From Bradyrhizobium mercantei (GTDB taxonomy: Bacteria; Pseudomonadota; Alphaproteobacteria; Rhizobiales; Xanthobacteraceae): 64,000 bases of DNA. Both the position numbers and the translations under genes were made by a program. The stretch covers positions 884,890-948,889 of the forward strand of contig NZ_MKFI01000001.1 of assembly GCF_001982635.1 (NCBI RefSeq), in the 5' to 3' direction. A model generated the notes under the pieces. That model was not told where the DNA came from. It searched no databases and saw only the letters and a list, made by a program, of their open reading frames with translations. Positions 25,272-34,302 of this stretch are shown here, in pieces (within the stretch, counting starts at the first letter, position 1; each line of letters begins with the position of its first letter).

Positions 25272-26228
25272 ATGTCAACAATTATTGACGCTACCGTACA
25301 GAATCCAACAACCGGCGTAGTCGACTTCCTGCGCTTTGACGGAACGTCCCTCGTCGCCAGCTACGCTGCAGACTACGGCCTTGGCGCACATTGGAAGGTG
25401 GTCGGGAGTGGAGACTTCAACGGGGACGGGACACCTGATTTGGTCGCTCAGGAGCGGGGCGGCGGAATGCTCGACTTCCTGTTCCTTAACAGTTCTGCTC
25501 ATATGATAGGAAGCTTTATGACGTCGAGCTCTGTTCCTGAAGTACATGGAACGGGCAACTTCGGCTTGGCGAGCGGCCAGATTGGTCCGACTCTGATTAG
25601 CCAGACTGCCGACGGCTCTTTCGATCTTCTCGGATATAAAGTCGGCGAACTCATATGGTCTGATTTGATCGCCGGTACGGCTGGCGCGGCACCTGTGGTT
25701 GGGGCTGGGGACACGGGAGTGGCTGTCCAGCACTCCGCCTCTCCGAATACTCAAGGGGGTGGAGCTTTTGGTTCCAATTTCGTCAATACGGGACCTGTAG
25801 ACGACATCATCACGCAAGCGTCCGACGGACAGTTGACTGTCTACGGGTTCGACGGAAGTTTCGCAGCGTCTCCGGGGCTAATCCTTGCAGGCAGCAGCGT
25901 GGTGCCGGGCACCGCTGGTTATCCGCACGTCGGAGAGGTCAATCCTGGCGGGAGCAACTACGGCAGCACCTTTCTTTGGAATACGTCTCCGTTTCCCGGC
26001 GGGCCGCCGCCAGGTTATACCGAGTTGAGCAGCGGTGATCATGTCGAGCTCATTGCAGGTACTCCGAACGGTCAGATCGATGGGGTGTTTCTGGATGCCA
26101 TGTCCTCGTCGCCGACCGTCGCGTATACGAACCTCGAAGACACTCCTATCCCGGGCTGGGAGATCGTCCATGGTGGGCAGGTCGCAACTCATCTTTTCGG
26201 CGACACGGCATTGACCGCTTTCCTCTAG
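25272..26228 (+). CDS. FG-GAP/VCBS-like beta-propeller repeat protein
   Basis: The 318-residue protein has no classical signal peptide. Repeats of about 50 residues each start with a hydrophobic strand and carry GSGDFNGDGTPDLVAQ (Asp48-Asp56, a calcium-binding DxNxDGxxD loop), QTADGSFDLLGY, DDIITQASDGQLTVYGFDG and VELIAGTPNGQIDGVF. These are FG-GAP-like blades, found in secreted or surface proteins. Absence of a signal peptide suggests type I or other non-Sec export, or export with a partner. Codon use is less GC-rich than in most neighbours. The long leader (25085-25271) holds nothing recognised. Confidence 0.65.
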   Translation: MSTIIDATVQNPTTGVVDFLRFDGTSLVASYAADYGLGAHWKVVGSGDFNGDGTPDLVAQERGGGMLDFLFLNSSAHMIGSFMTSSSVPEVHGTGNFGLASGQIGPTLISQTADGSFDLLGYKVGELIWSDLIAGTAGAAPVVGAGDTGVAVQHSASPNTQGGGAFGSNFVNTGPVDDIITQASDGQLTVYGFDGSFAASPGLILAGSSVVPGTAGYPHVGEVNPGGSNYGSTFLWNTSPFPGGPPPGYTELSSGDHVELIAGTPNGQIDGVFLDAMSSSPTVAYTNLEDTPIPGWEIVHGGQVATHLFGDTALTAFL

Positions 26229-26322
26229 ACCCGATCGTATTGGCGTGGGTGGCCATTTCGCTGGCGCTCGTGGTGGCCGCCCCAGGCTCTCATTCGGTAA
26301 CCGGCTCCGTTTGACGTTGCGG

Positions 26323-26379
26323 CGGAAGCGGTGTCTCAAGGCATGGACGCCAGTCCGTATCAAGAGCGCACCGCTTCCG
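26323..26379. repeat. Inverted repeat CGGAAGCGGTG...CACCGCTTCCG
   Basis: Perfect 11-bp arms with a 35-nt loop lie between the convergent FG-GAP-like and SPFH genes. It is long-looped, so it is more likely a dispersed repeat than an efficient terminator. Confidence 0.45.
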
Positions 26380-26402
26380 GTTTACCAATGTGCTTCAGTT
26401 CG

Positions 26403-28412
26403 TCACTGGCCGTTGGTCCGGCGCGCCGCTTTCGGCGCCTCGTCCTTCAGCTTCTCCAATGCGCCGGGCATCATCTGCCCGAACATCGAGCTCAGCATCG
26501 CGGTCGGGATCAGGCCCGCGCTGCTGCCTTCCGCGCCCTGCCCGCCCGACATCAGGAATTGCGGCACCAGGGGCTGATTGATCCGCGTCAGCGCCTCGGC
26601 GAATTTTGCAAAATTCTGCTCGGCAAGCCGGTACTCCGGCCCGCCATAGGCATCGACCGACAGCTTGGTCGCCTGCGCGTTGGCGGCGCCGACCGCAAGC
26701 ACCCGGTCGGCCTCGCCCTGGCCCTCGAGCCGCGACTGCTCGCCGACCGCGGCTGCGGTCACCTTGCGGGTCTCGGCATCCTTCTGCGCGCGGGCCAGCG
26801 CCGCCGCGCCCTCGTTCTCGTTGACCTTGACCTGGATCAGCGACTGCGTCAGCGCGGTCTGCGCCGCCGCCGTCGCCTTGGCCTCGTTCAGCGCCCGCTC
26901 CTGGACCGCGGCCTTTTCCTGCTCCTGATAGGTCTCGATCTGCTCGCGCGCGATCTGGCGCGAGCGCAGCTGGATCAGGATGTTCTCGATGGTGTGATCG
27001 CCAGGGGCCGCCCGCGGCGTGCCGATCAACACCTCCTGAAGGTCGAGCGAATAGCTCTCGAACCTCGCCTTCATGTCGTGGGCCGCCTCCTCCTGGATTG
27101 CGGCGCGGTTCTGCAACAGCTCGATCAGCGTCATCTTCTGCGCGATGTTCTTGAAGAACGCAGAGACCATCGGGTCGAGCGTCTGCTCGACCAGCTTCTT
27201 CACGTCGCCGAAGCGCTGGATGATCATCGGCGCCTTCTTGTAGTCGATATGCATCACCACCGAGAGCGGCAGCGTCGGTTCGAACGCGTCCTTGGTGATC
27301 AGCGAGATCTCCGACAGGTTCTCGTCGAGCTTCATCGCGCCGACCTCGCCGCGCATCCATTTCAGGATGAAGTTGACGGTCGGGATCACCTCGATCTTGC
27401 CGGCATAGGTGTTGAAGGCGTATTTGCCCGGCAACAGCGGGTCCTTCCAGACGCCGCGGCTGCCGTTGAGCACCAACTCGCCATGGCGATACTGCTCGCC
27501 CGAGACGTCGTCGGTGCGCGGGCCGGTATAGAAGATGACGACGCCGACATTACCGACCGGGATCACCGTCTTCGGCACCGCCTCGACGGTCGCAAACAGC
27601 CGGTTGATGTACCAGGTGCCCTCGACGATGACCTGGAGCTGACGGCCGCGATAGCCGCCGGCGCTCAGGAATTTCTCCGGCTCCTGGAAATTGTTGTGAA
27701 AGGTCGCGGTATCCCGCAGCTCGATGCCGACCTCAGGCGCGATGATCTCGCCCGGAGGCAGCGACGGGCCGTCATGAACAGTGACGATGCCGACCAGGTC
27801 GTGATCGGCCGCCAGCACCACCGGGGCAAAGCCCCAGCGCTCGGTGATCGTGAGCTGCATGCTCTCGAGCACGCCGCGCTCGCGCTCGCTCAGCGCATGG
27901 CCATAGACACGCTCATCGGTAATGACAGCGAACTGCGTGGTGTTGATCGCATAGGTACCCTCGCGCAGGATCTTGCGCTGCGGGCCCTTCTGGCCGCCGC
28001 CGAGCAGGAAGCGGCGCGCGTCCTGGAAGTCCGACTTGTCCTCGGTGTCGTTGGCACCGAGCACCTGCGACGGCTCGAGAGCCGCGCCGTCGCGCGCGAA
28101 CACATAGGCGATCTTACCCTGGCCGACGGTCACGAGGTCGGAGCGGTGGATCCGGTACATGAAGGGAAACATCACGTGCAGGCCGCCGCGCAGCACCTCC
28201 GGCTCGTAGCCGGCTTCGCCGTTCAGCGCGATGAAGCCGTCGTCGATCGAGCCCTTCGCCGACCACAGCTTTTCGACGATGCCGACCTGATTGTTCGGAA
28301 TGTAGCGAAATACGTTCGATATGCGCAGCAGGATCACAAGCGCGATCACGACTGCGGTCCAAATGGCCGGTTGGGTTAAACCTGAGCCATTAAGAAAACC
28401 GAGGAAGTCCAT
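26403..28412 (-). CDS. SPFH/Band 7 (flotillin-like) membrane protein
   Basis: The 669-residue protein has an N-terminal transmembrane helix (about 14-32, PAIWTAVVIALVILLRI), then a long SPFH region with VGIVEKLWSAKGSIDDGFIALNGEAGYEPEVLRGGLHVMFPFMYRIH. A C-terminal helical coiled coil rich in Ala/Glu (about 480-590, with EQIETYQEQEKAAVQERALNEAKATAAAQ) follows, and a Gly/Met tail. Flotillin-like proteins form oligomeric scaffolds in membrane microdomains. ATG 28412 is chosen because GGAGATGG precedes it. A nested inverted repeat lies in its leader. No NfeD partner gene is adjacent. Confidence 0.85.
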   Translation of the reverse strand: MDFLGFLNGSGLTQPAIWTAVVIALVILLRISNVFRYIPNNQVGIVEKLWSAKGSIDDGFIALNGEAGYEPEVLRGGLHVMFPFMYRIHRSDLVTVGQGKIAYVFARDGAALEPSQVLGANDTEDKSDFQDARRFLLGGGQKGPQRKILREGTYAINTTQFAVITDERVYGHALSERERGVLESMQLTITERWGFAPVVLAADHDLVGIVTVHDGPSLPPGEIIAPEVGIELRDTATFHNNFQEPEKFLSAGGYRGRQLQVIVEGTWYINRLFATVEAVPKTVIPVGNVGVVIFYTGPRTDDVSGEQYRHGELVLNGSRGVWKDPLLPGKYAFNTYAGKIEVIPTVNFILKWMRGEVGAMKLDENLSEISLITKDAFEPTLPLSVVMHIDYKKAPMIIQRFGDVKKLVEQTLDPMVSAFFKNIAQKMTLIELLQNRAAIQEEAAHDMKARFESYSLDLQEVLIGTPRAAPGDHTIENILIQLRSRQIAREQIETYQEQEKAAVQERALNEAKATAAAQTALTQSLIQVKVNENEGAAALARAQKDAETRKVTAAAVGEQSRLEGQGEADRVLAVGAANAQATKLSVDAYGGPEYRLAEQNFAKFAEALTRINQPLVPQFLMSGGQGAEGSSAGLIPTAMLSSMFGQMMPGALEKLKDEAPKAARRTNGQ

Positions 28413-28432
28413 AGTCCATCTCCACAATTCGC

Positions 28433-28473
28433 AACTGGGCGGTTTGGGAACCCAAACCTGCACCCAAGAATTG
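28433..28473 (-). promoter_or_regulatory. Nested inverted repeat in the SPFH gene leader
   Basis: Inner arms GGTTTGGG/CCCAAACC (28441-28458) have a 2-nt centre and are enclosed by CAATTC (28433-28438) and GAATTG (28468-28473). It begins 21 nt upstream of the ATG. It could be a protein-binding site or an RNA hairpin affecting translation. Confidence 0.4.
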
Positions 28474-28633
28474 CGGTGCGGACATGTGGTGGGCGGCTGA
28501 GGGGGCGCAAGGCGTGAACATTATTCGCACTGCCAATCTTTTTTTGATGACAGCATGAACCGGCGAACGACTCGCGCGACATCGACCGGCGCGATGACGT
28601 CGCTGCAATTGCGCATCATTCGCAGCGCGGCGA

Positions 28634-28651
28634 CCTTGCGCGATCGCAAGG
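28634..28651 (-). terminator. Short hairpin after the SDR gene
   Basis: CCTTGCG (28634-28640) and CGCAAGG (28645-28651) surround a 4-nt loop, directly after the SDR stop codon on the minus strand. It is GC-rich but lacks a U-tract. Confidence 0.4.
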
Positions 28652-28652
28652 C

Positions 28653-29501
28653 TCAACGTTTCGGATCACGCCCGCGGATATGGTCAAAGCCCTGCTTGAT
28701 TGCGGCGAAGCGCGCGTCGACCACCGCCTCGAATTCGAGGTCGGTGAAGATATAGGGCCAGTCGTTTTCGACGCCCTCGCGGACGAGTTCACCGACATAC
28801 ATGGGATCGATACCTTGGGAGATGCGTTCGCGGACCAGATTGATCCGCTCGGCAAGCGGGCCCGACGTCGGCAAGGTACGCGTCTCCCCCTCGAAGCGCT
28901 TGGGAAGGTTGCGCCTGGAGTCCATGATGTGGGTGCGGATGAACCCGGGACACAGCACCGATACGCCGATCCCGCGAGGCGCGAGTTCGGGCCGCAGTCC
29001 CTCGGACAGCGCGACGACGCCATACTTCGAAACGTTGTAGGCCGTGCTTCCCCCTGAAATGAGGCCAGCGAGCGAGGCCGTGGAGACGATGTGCCCACCC
29101 TCGCCGTGCTGCTCGATCAACGGCCCGAAAATCTCGATCCCCCAGATCGTCGCCATCAGATTGACGCCCAGGGTCCAATTCCACGACGCGTCGGTCCAGG
29201 TGCCATAAGGTCCGCCGCCGCCGACGCCCGCATTGTTGACGAGGATATGCACCTTGCCGTAGCGCGCGGTCGTGGCTTCGGCGGCGGCTTGTAGTTCGGC
29301 TTTCAGCGAAACGTCCGCTTTCACGCCGTCGACATCGACGTTGGTGCGCCTCAGTTGCTCCAGCGCCGCGGACAGAGCCGCGTCTTCAATATCGCAAAGC
29401 ATGACTTTCGCCCCGGCCTGGGCGAAAGCGGTCGCGATCCCCAATCCGATGCCTGACGCCGCACCGGTCACGAACGCGGTCTTTCCAGCGAGTTCCTTCA
29501 C
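28653..29501 (-). CDS. Short-chain dehydrogenase/reductase (SDR)
   Basis: The 282-residue classical SDR has TGAASGIG (12-19), the NNAG motif near 89-92, Ser143 region, and the catalytic Tyr155-x3-Lys159 in AYNVSKYG. Asp37 at the end of the second strand suggests NAD(H) rather than NADP(H). The C-terminal extension, including IFTDLEFEAVVDARFAAIKQGFDHIRG, occurs in many alphaproteobacterial members. Substrate unknown. The GTG at 29501 is preferred to an upstream ATG because GGGGAG is 7 nt ahead. The intact amidohydrolase gene lies upstream in the same direction. Confidence 0.87.
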   Translation of the reverse strand: MKELAGKTAFVTGAASGIGLGIATAFAQAGAKVMLCDIEDAALSAALEQLRRTNVDVDGVKADVSLKAELQAAAEATTARYGKVHILVNNAGVGGGGPYGTWTDASWNWTLGVNLMATIWGIEIFGPLIEQHGEGGHIVSTASLAGLISGGSTAYNVSKYGVVALSEGLRPELAPRGIGVSVLCPGFIRTHIMDSRRNLPKRFEGETRTLPTSGPLAERINLVRERISQGIDPMYVGELVREGVENDWPYIFTDLEFEAVVDARFAAIKQGFDHIRGRDPKR

Positions 29502-29689
29502 GCGCAATCTCCCCGTGCAAGCCGACACCACGACACCAAGTATCACCGGAGGGCATCTGAGCGCACTTTCGAGCGATTGGGAAGTGTGCGGGATTCCCAG
29601 GTTTGGCCCTCAACCGCCATTCATTCGAACCGACTTCGATGTCGCTCTTTTTGGACAAAGCCAACGCGGATTCTTTGAGCGCGCACGCC

Positions 29690-30829
29690 CTATCTCGGAT
29701 GCCACCAGCGTCCGCCGATCACCACGCCCTCGGATGCGATCTTGCGATCGCCGGTGAGGTGCTCGCCGACCACGTCAACATAGTCGAACTGGCCTTCCCT
29801 GATCGAGATCAGCGTGGCGTCGCCGACGCTGCCGGGCTTGAGGCTGCCGAGCTCCGGCCGCCGCAATGCCATCGCGGCATTGACGGTGGACGCCGCGATC
29901 ACGTCCGGCAGCGGCATTCCCATGCAGAGGAATTTCGACATCGTCGTCACCTGATCGAAGGCCGGGCCGTCGATGCAGAGCTGATGGATGTCGGACGAGA
30001 TGGTATCGGGATAAAAACCGTTGGCGAGCATCGCGCGCGCGGTCTTGAAGGCGAACGAGCCCTTGCCGTGGCCGATGTCGAACAGCACGCCGCGCTCGCG
30101 CGCCTCCAGCACCACTTTCTTCACCGTGCCCTGCGCGGTCGCCGGCGTGTTGGGGAACGGCCGGAACGCATGGGTCAGCACGTCGCCCGGACGCAAGCGC
30201 GCCAGCACCTCCTCGTAACTCGGCGGCGGATGGTCGATATGCGCCATCAAGGGCATGCCGACCTCCTCCGCAACCTCGAGCGCGATCTCGAGCGGGACCA
30301 GCCCCGAGGTGCCCGAGGCGAACAGGCCGACCCGCACCTTGATGCCGACGATGACGTCGCGGTTCGCATCCGCCACGCGCGCGGCGTCGATCGGATTCAT
30401 CAGCCGCAACTCCTCGCTCTCGCCGACCATCACCTTGTCGGAGAAGCCGAAGATGCCGGCATGCGAGACATGCAGATAGGCGAGGATGCGGACCTGGCTC
30501 GGCTCGATCACATGCTTGCGGAAGCCGGCGAAGTTGCCGGGACCGGCGCTGCCGGTGTCGACCGAGGTGGTGACGCCGGAGTTGCGGCAAAATTCCTCCG
30601 CGTCGATGCCGAGCGAGGTGCCGCCCCAATAGACATGGGTGTGCAGATCGATGATCCCAGGCGTCACGATCAGCCCTGAGACGTCGCGAACCTCGGTCGC
30701 AGGATCGGCTCTCAACTCCCGGCCGACGGCTGCGACCTTGCCGCCGGCAAAGGCGACATCAGTGACAGCATCGAGCTTTTGCGACGGGTCGATCACCCGT
30801 CCGCCGCGCAGAATCAAATCGAAAGGCAT
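29690..30829 (-). CDS. Amidohydrolase/deacetylase family metallohydrolase
   Basis: The 379-residue protein opens with LILRGGRVIDPSQKLDAVTDVAFAGGKVAAVG, has the metal-binding HTH motif in GIIDLHTHVYWGGTSLG (about 60-65) and carries further likely ligands in MAHIDHPPP and ISSDIHQL. It matches the EF_0837/AHA_3915-type family of dihydroorotase-like enzymes; some members are D-aminoacylase-like. It probably acts on a cyclic or acylated amine in the cytoplasm. GGAGACGACG before ATG 30829 supports the start. A duplicated piece of its 3' end and downstream flank lies at about 21490-21616. Confidence 0.85.
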   Translation of the reverse strand: MPFDLILRGGRVIDPSQKLDAVTDVAFAGGKVAAVGRELRADPATEVRDVSGLIVTPGIIDLHTHVYWGGTSLGIDAEEFCRNSGVTTSVDTGSAGPGNFAGFRKHVIEPSQVRILAYLHVSHAGIFGFSDKVMVGESEELRLMNPIDAARVADANRDVIVGIKVRVGLFASGTSGLVPLEIALEVAEEVGMPLMAHIDHPPPSYEEVLARLRPGDVLTHAFRPFPNTPATAQGTVKKVVLEARERGVLFDIGHGKGSFAFKTARAMLANGFYPDTISSDIHQLCIDGPAFDQVTTMSKFLCMGMPLPDVIAASTVNAAMALRRPELGSLKPGSVGDATLISIREGQFDYVDVVGEHLTGDRKIASEGVVIGGRWWHPR

Positions 30830-30888
30830 CGTCGTCTCCGGATTTCAGTCCGGCACGATGGTCGACTTCGCCGCCGCCTGCAAGCCGT

Positions 30889-32772
30889 TCAGCCGACGCG
30901 GGCTTGGTGGGAAACCGGCGTGGTCGCTGTCGCCGTATCCGCGCGCGTGTCGCCGACCATGTCAGCCCCATTGGCCGACGGAACGATGGCCGCAATGGCG
31001 GGATGATGCGCGGCCTCCGAGGCGGCAATGGTCTCCTGGGCCCAGCGGTACGAGGACTCGAAGATTTCCTGATGGCGGTCGAAATCGGTCACGTCGATGC
31101 CATCGGGCGTCGGCGGCCGCATCACCATGTCGAGCGCCGTGGTCGGCAACGTATCGTAGCGCTGATGCGCGACGAGGCTGCGCCACAGCACGTTGACGGC
31201 GCTTGGAGCTGCCGGCAGCGATTTTCGCCGGAACGGCGTCAGCAGCGACGCAAGCAGCTCGAGCCGGCCCGGCAGCGCGGCATAGTCGACGTCGAACATC
31301 TCGGTGGCCGGCTCGCCGAAATGGACCACCAGATTGGGCCCGCTCTTCAGCTGATGCATTTGCCCGAGCGGAACGTTGTCGATGAGGCATCCGTCGACCA
31401 GCATCGAACCGTCCCGTGTATAGAACGGCGGCAGCAGGCCGGGGATGGCGCTCGATGCCCGCACCGCCTGCCACAGCAGGCCGGTCCGGATCAGTTCGAG
31501 ATTGTGCGTCGACAGGTTGGTCGCGACCGCAGCGAACGGCCGCCAGCAATCCTCGATCCGGCAGTTGTGGCCATACTGATCGGCCAGCGCCGCATCGAAG
31601 GCCTTGTGGTCCAAAAGCGCGTAGCGCGGCCAGGTGGGGCGGCGGAAGCTGCGGCTGGAGACGAAGATCTCGTGTGTGCCGCGCTCGAGATGCTCGGCGT
31701 CGTAGTTCTTGGCAAAGCCCGCCGCCATCGCCGAACCGACGCTGGTGCCGACGAAGATGTCGAACATCGCGCCGCGCTCGCAAAAGGCCTTGTAGACCCC
31801 GACATGGGCAGTGCCGAGGCTGCCGCCGCCACCGGCGACGAACCCGACGGCGCGGCCGCACAGGAAGCGCACCAGGCTGTCGATATCGAGCTGGTCCTCG
31901 AGCGCGACATGGTGATGCATGAAGCAGGGCAGCCGCGCCAGCCAGGCCGCGGTGCCGCTGACCTCGTGCCGCCTGACATCGTGAACACGAACGAGGCGGC
32001 GCGCCGCCGCCGGATGCACCGCGCAGGCGAAGCTCTCGATCTCGGTCAGCTCAGGCGGCGGCGCATGGCCGCGGCAGGCGAACACGACGAGATCTGCCTG
32101 GCGAATGGTCTTGCGCGCCCATTCCGATGCTTCCGTGCCGCCGAAATAGGCCACCAGCGGCGCGTCATATTCGATCCTGTTGAGCCAGTCGGCAACTTCG
32201 GAGGCGTCGAGCGTGCGGCCGGGAAACATCGCCTCAACGCGCGCAAGGTCGACGATCTCGGCTCCCGCGGCGGCAAGGCCCTGGCGCAACCTTTGTTCAA
32301 AGGCGGCCGGCACCGGCTCCCGCCCGCCCGAGATCAGCGCGACGGTGCGCGCCTTCGGCGATGCCCGCACCGGCAACAGCCGCGCGGTCTGAATGGCAAA
32401 CCGCTGCGCAAGCGCGGCGAGCAGCGCCTCGACGATCCCGGGCGTTTCCTGGACAAGCTTCGCATAGGCCGCGCGCGTCAGCACCAGCACGCTGGTATCG
32501 CGGATCGCGATCACATTGGCCGTGCGCGGGATGTTGGCGAAGAAGCCGATCTCGCCGACCAGCTCGCCGGCGCGCAACTCCGCAATCGGCTCGGGATGAT
32601 CGCTCCGGTACACCGCGAGCGCGCCGTGCAGCACCAGGAACAACGCGTCCGAGGCACCGCCCTGCTCGACCAGAAGCTCGCCACGCACCAGATCACGCCG
32701 GGTCATCGCGCCAAAGGCGATCAACCGCTGTTCCGCGCTGAGCGTCCTGAACAGCGGGAAGTCCTCGGACAC
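30889..32772 (-). CDS. Patatin-like phospholipase with N-terminal cyclic-nucleotide-binding domain (NTE type)
   Basis: About 627 residues. Residues 1-115 form a cNMP-binding domain (FPLFRTLSAEQRLIAFGAMTRRDLVRGELLVEQG; GELVGEIGFFANIPRTANVIA). A middle linker is followed by a patatin domain with the oxyanion Gly-rich loop GGGGSLGTAHVGV, the nucleophile Ser344 in GTSVGS, and Asp460 in the DGCLIDN motif, which complete the dyad. It resembles neuropathy-target-esterase-type lysophospholipases. GTG 32772 is chosen because GGGGGAAAC lies right before it; an upstream ATG at 32820 has poorer spacing. The cyclase at 1618 could supply its ligand, though the genes are far apart. Confidence 0.85.
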   Translation of the reverse strand: MSEDFPLFRTLSAEQRLIAFGAMTRRDLVRGELLVEQGGASDALFLVLHGALAVYRSDHPEPIAELRAGELVGEIGFFANIPRTANVIAIRDTSVLVLTRAAYAKLVQETPGIVEALLAALAQRFAIQTARLLPVRASPKARTVALISGGREPVPAAFEQRLRQGLAAAGAEIVDLARVEAMFPGRTLDASEVADWLNRIEYDAPLVAYFGGTEASEWARKTIRQADLVVFACRGHAPPPELTEIESFACAVHPAAARRLVRVHDVRRHEVSGTAAWLARLPCFMHHHVALEDQLDIDSLVRFLCGRAVGFVAGGGGSLGTAHVGVYKAFCERGAMFDIFVGTSVGSAMAAGFAKNYDAEHLERGTHEIFVSSRSFRRPTWPRYALLDHKAFDAALADQYGHNCRIEDCWRPFAAVATNLSTHNLELIRTGLLWQAVRASSAIPGLLPPFYTRDGSMLVDGCLIDNVPLGQMHQLKSGPNLVVHFGEPATEMFDVDYAALPGRLELLASLLTPFRRKSLPAAPSAVNVLWRSLVAHQRYDTLPTTALDMVMRPPTPDGIDVTDFDRHQEIFESSYRWAQETIAASEAAHHPAIAAIVPSANGADMVGDTRADTATATTPVSHQARVG

Positions 32773-32941
32773 GTTTCCCCCTGCAAATGTTGCATTCGGC
32801 GGCATACGGTTCGACTGCATGCTCCGATGTTAGCGCCGGGCCGTCGTCTCGGCGAGCGATATCAGAGCATGATCGGCAGCACCCGGCCGCTATTCCTTGG
32901 GGGCGCTGCAACAGGATTTGCACCGCTCCTGCTTGCCTGCG

Positions 32942-34093
32942 TCACCCGACCAGCTCCGGCCACGGCACGATGGTCGACTTCACCGTCTTCATCGCCATCG
33001 CGTCCGCCACCGCCTGCGCAACGCCCTGCTCGGTGAACGGATAGATCGTCTGCATGTCGAGCCAGGGATATTTGTTGCGCGTGCGGTAGAGCATGTCGAC
33101 ACCGAGCGGCAAATCGTTGCCGGTGAAGCCCCAGGAGCCGAGCACATTGAGGTCCTTGGTGCAGATCCGGTGCCATGAGGTGTCGATCGAGCCGGCGTCG
33201 GTGAACTGGCCCATCTCGACATAAGTGCCGCCGTCGCGCAGCATCTCGATGCCCTCGGGGCCGGCGGTCGGATGGCCGGAGCAATCCATCACGAGATCGG
33301 CGCCGAAGCCGCCGACGATGTCGCGCACCGCCTTGATGCGCTCGTCCGGCGTCTTGAGCTGCTCGATATCGACGGTCGCCTCTGCGCCGAATTTGCGCGC
33401 CAGCTTGAGCCGCGGATTTTCCGGCGCGCCGACGCAGATCACGCGCCCTGCCCCCATCTCCTGCGCGGCTGCGACCGCGAGGATGCCGATCGGCCCGGAG
33501 CCCTGGATCACCACCGTGTCGCCCCAGCTGAAACCGCCGGCGCGGGTGGCGCGGTTGAAGGCACGGATGCAGGAAGTCAACGGCTCGGACAGCGCGCCGA
33601 GCCGCAGCGACATGTCGTCGGGCAATTTGTAGATCTTGGTGCCGGGCAGCATGTCGAGATCGACATAGACATATTCGGCCCAGCCGCCCCACATGTGCGG
33701 CGCCTTCTCGAAGCCGAGATAGCGGCCGTAATACACCGGCGTCAGGCACTTGTTGGCGCTCTCCGGATAATGGATGCAGTAATAGCAGCGGCCGCACGGC
33801 ATCAAGGGCGGGATCATCACCTTCGATCCGACCTTGAGCGGCTTGCTCATGAAGTCCTCGGTGAACTCCGGGCCGCACTCGACGATCACGCCGCCGAGCT
33901 CATGGCCGAGCGTGAACGGCCACGGCAGCGGCTTCGGCCAATGTCCCTTCAGGATATGCAGGTCGGTTCCGCAAACGCCGCAGGCGCCGACCTTGATCAA
34001 GGCCGCCTTTTTGCCGATATCCGGCCATGGCACGGTCCGGATTACCGGCTTGGCTCCAGGTCCGTCATGCGTGCAGACGCGGATCTGCTCCAT
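32942..34093 (-). CDS. Zinc-dependent alcohol dehydrogenase (medium-chain, threonine-dehydrogenase-like)
   Basis: The 383-residue protein has the catalytic-zinc region ACGVCGTDLHILKGHWP (about 37-53) with GHELGG following, the structural-zinc loop PCGRCYYCIHYPESANKC with four cysteines (about 99-116), and the Rossmann motif VVIQGSGPIGILAVAAA (about 190-206). Asp/Glu context downstream suggests NAD use. Substrate unknown; family members act on alcohols, polyols and threonine. AGGGAGAGCGAACCG precedes ATG 34093. The gene is on its own. Confidence 0.87.
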   Translation of the reverse strand: MEQIRVCTHDGPGAKPVIRTVPWPDIGKKAALIKVGACGVCGTDLHILKGHWPKPLPWPFTLGHELGGVIVECGPEFTEDFMSKPLKVGSKVMIPPLMPCGRCYYCIHYPESANKCLTPVYYGRYLGFEKAPHMWGGWAEYVYVDLDMLPGTKIYKLPDDMSLRLGALSEPLTSCIRAFNRATRAGGFSWGDTVVIQGSGPIGILAVAAAQEMGAGRVICVGAPENPRLKLARKFGAEATVDIEQLKTPDERIKAVRDIVGGFGADLVMDCSGHPTAGPEGIEMLRDGGTYVEMGQFTDAGSIDTSWHRICTKDLNVLGSWGFTGNDLPLGVDMLYRTRNKYPWLDMQTIYPFTEQGVAQAVADAMAMKTVKSTIVPWPELVG

Positions 34094-34302
34094 CGGTTCG
34101 CTCTCCCTGTCCTTGTCATTGGGCCGGGTTCGGCCGCACCGACTTTAGGTCAGGACGATCGGGATGTCATGAAGGCCTGTCATGAACGCCGTGGCAGGAC
34201 GAGGCGCTTCAAGTCTTGACGGGAGTATTTTTCCGCAAGGAAGCATTGATTGTGCACGCGGCCGAGGGCGAATAGGCTTGTAGCATTGCGGGGAACGAGA
34301 TC

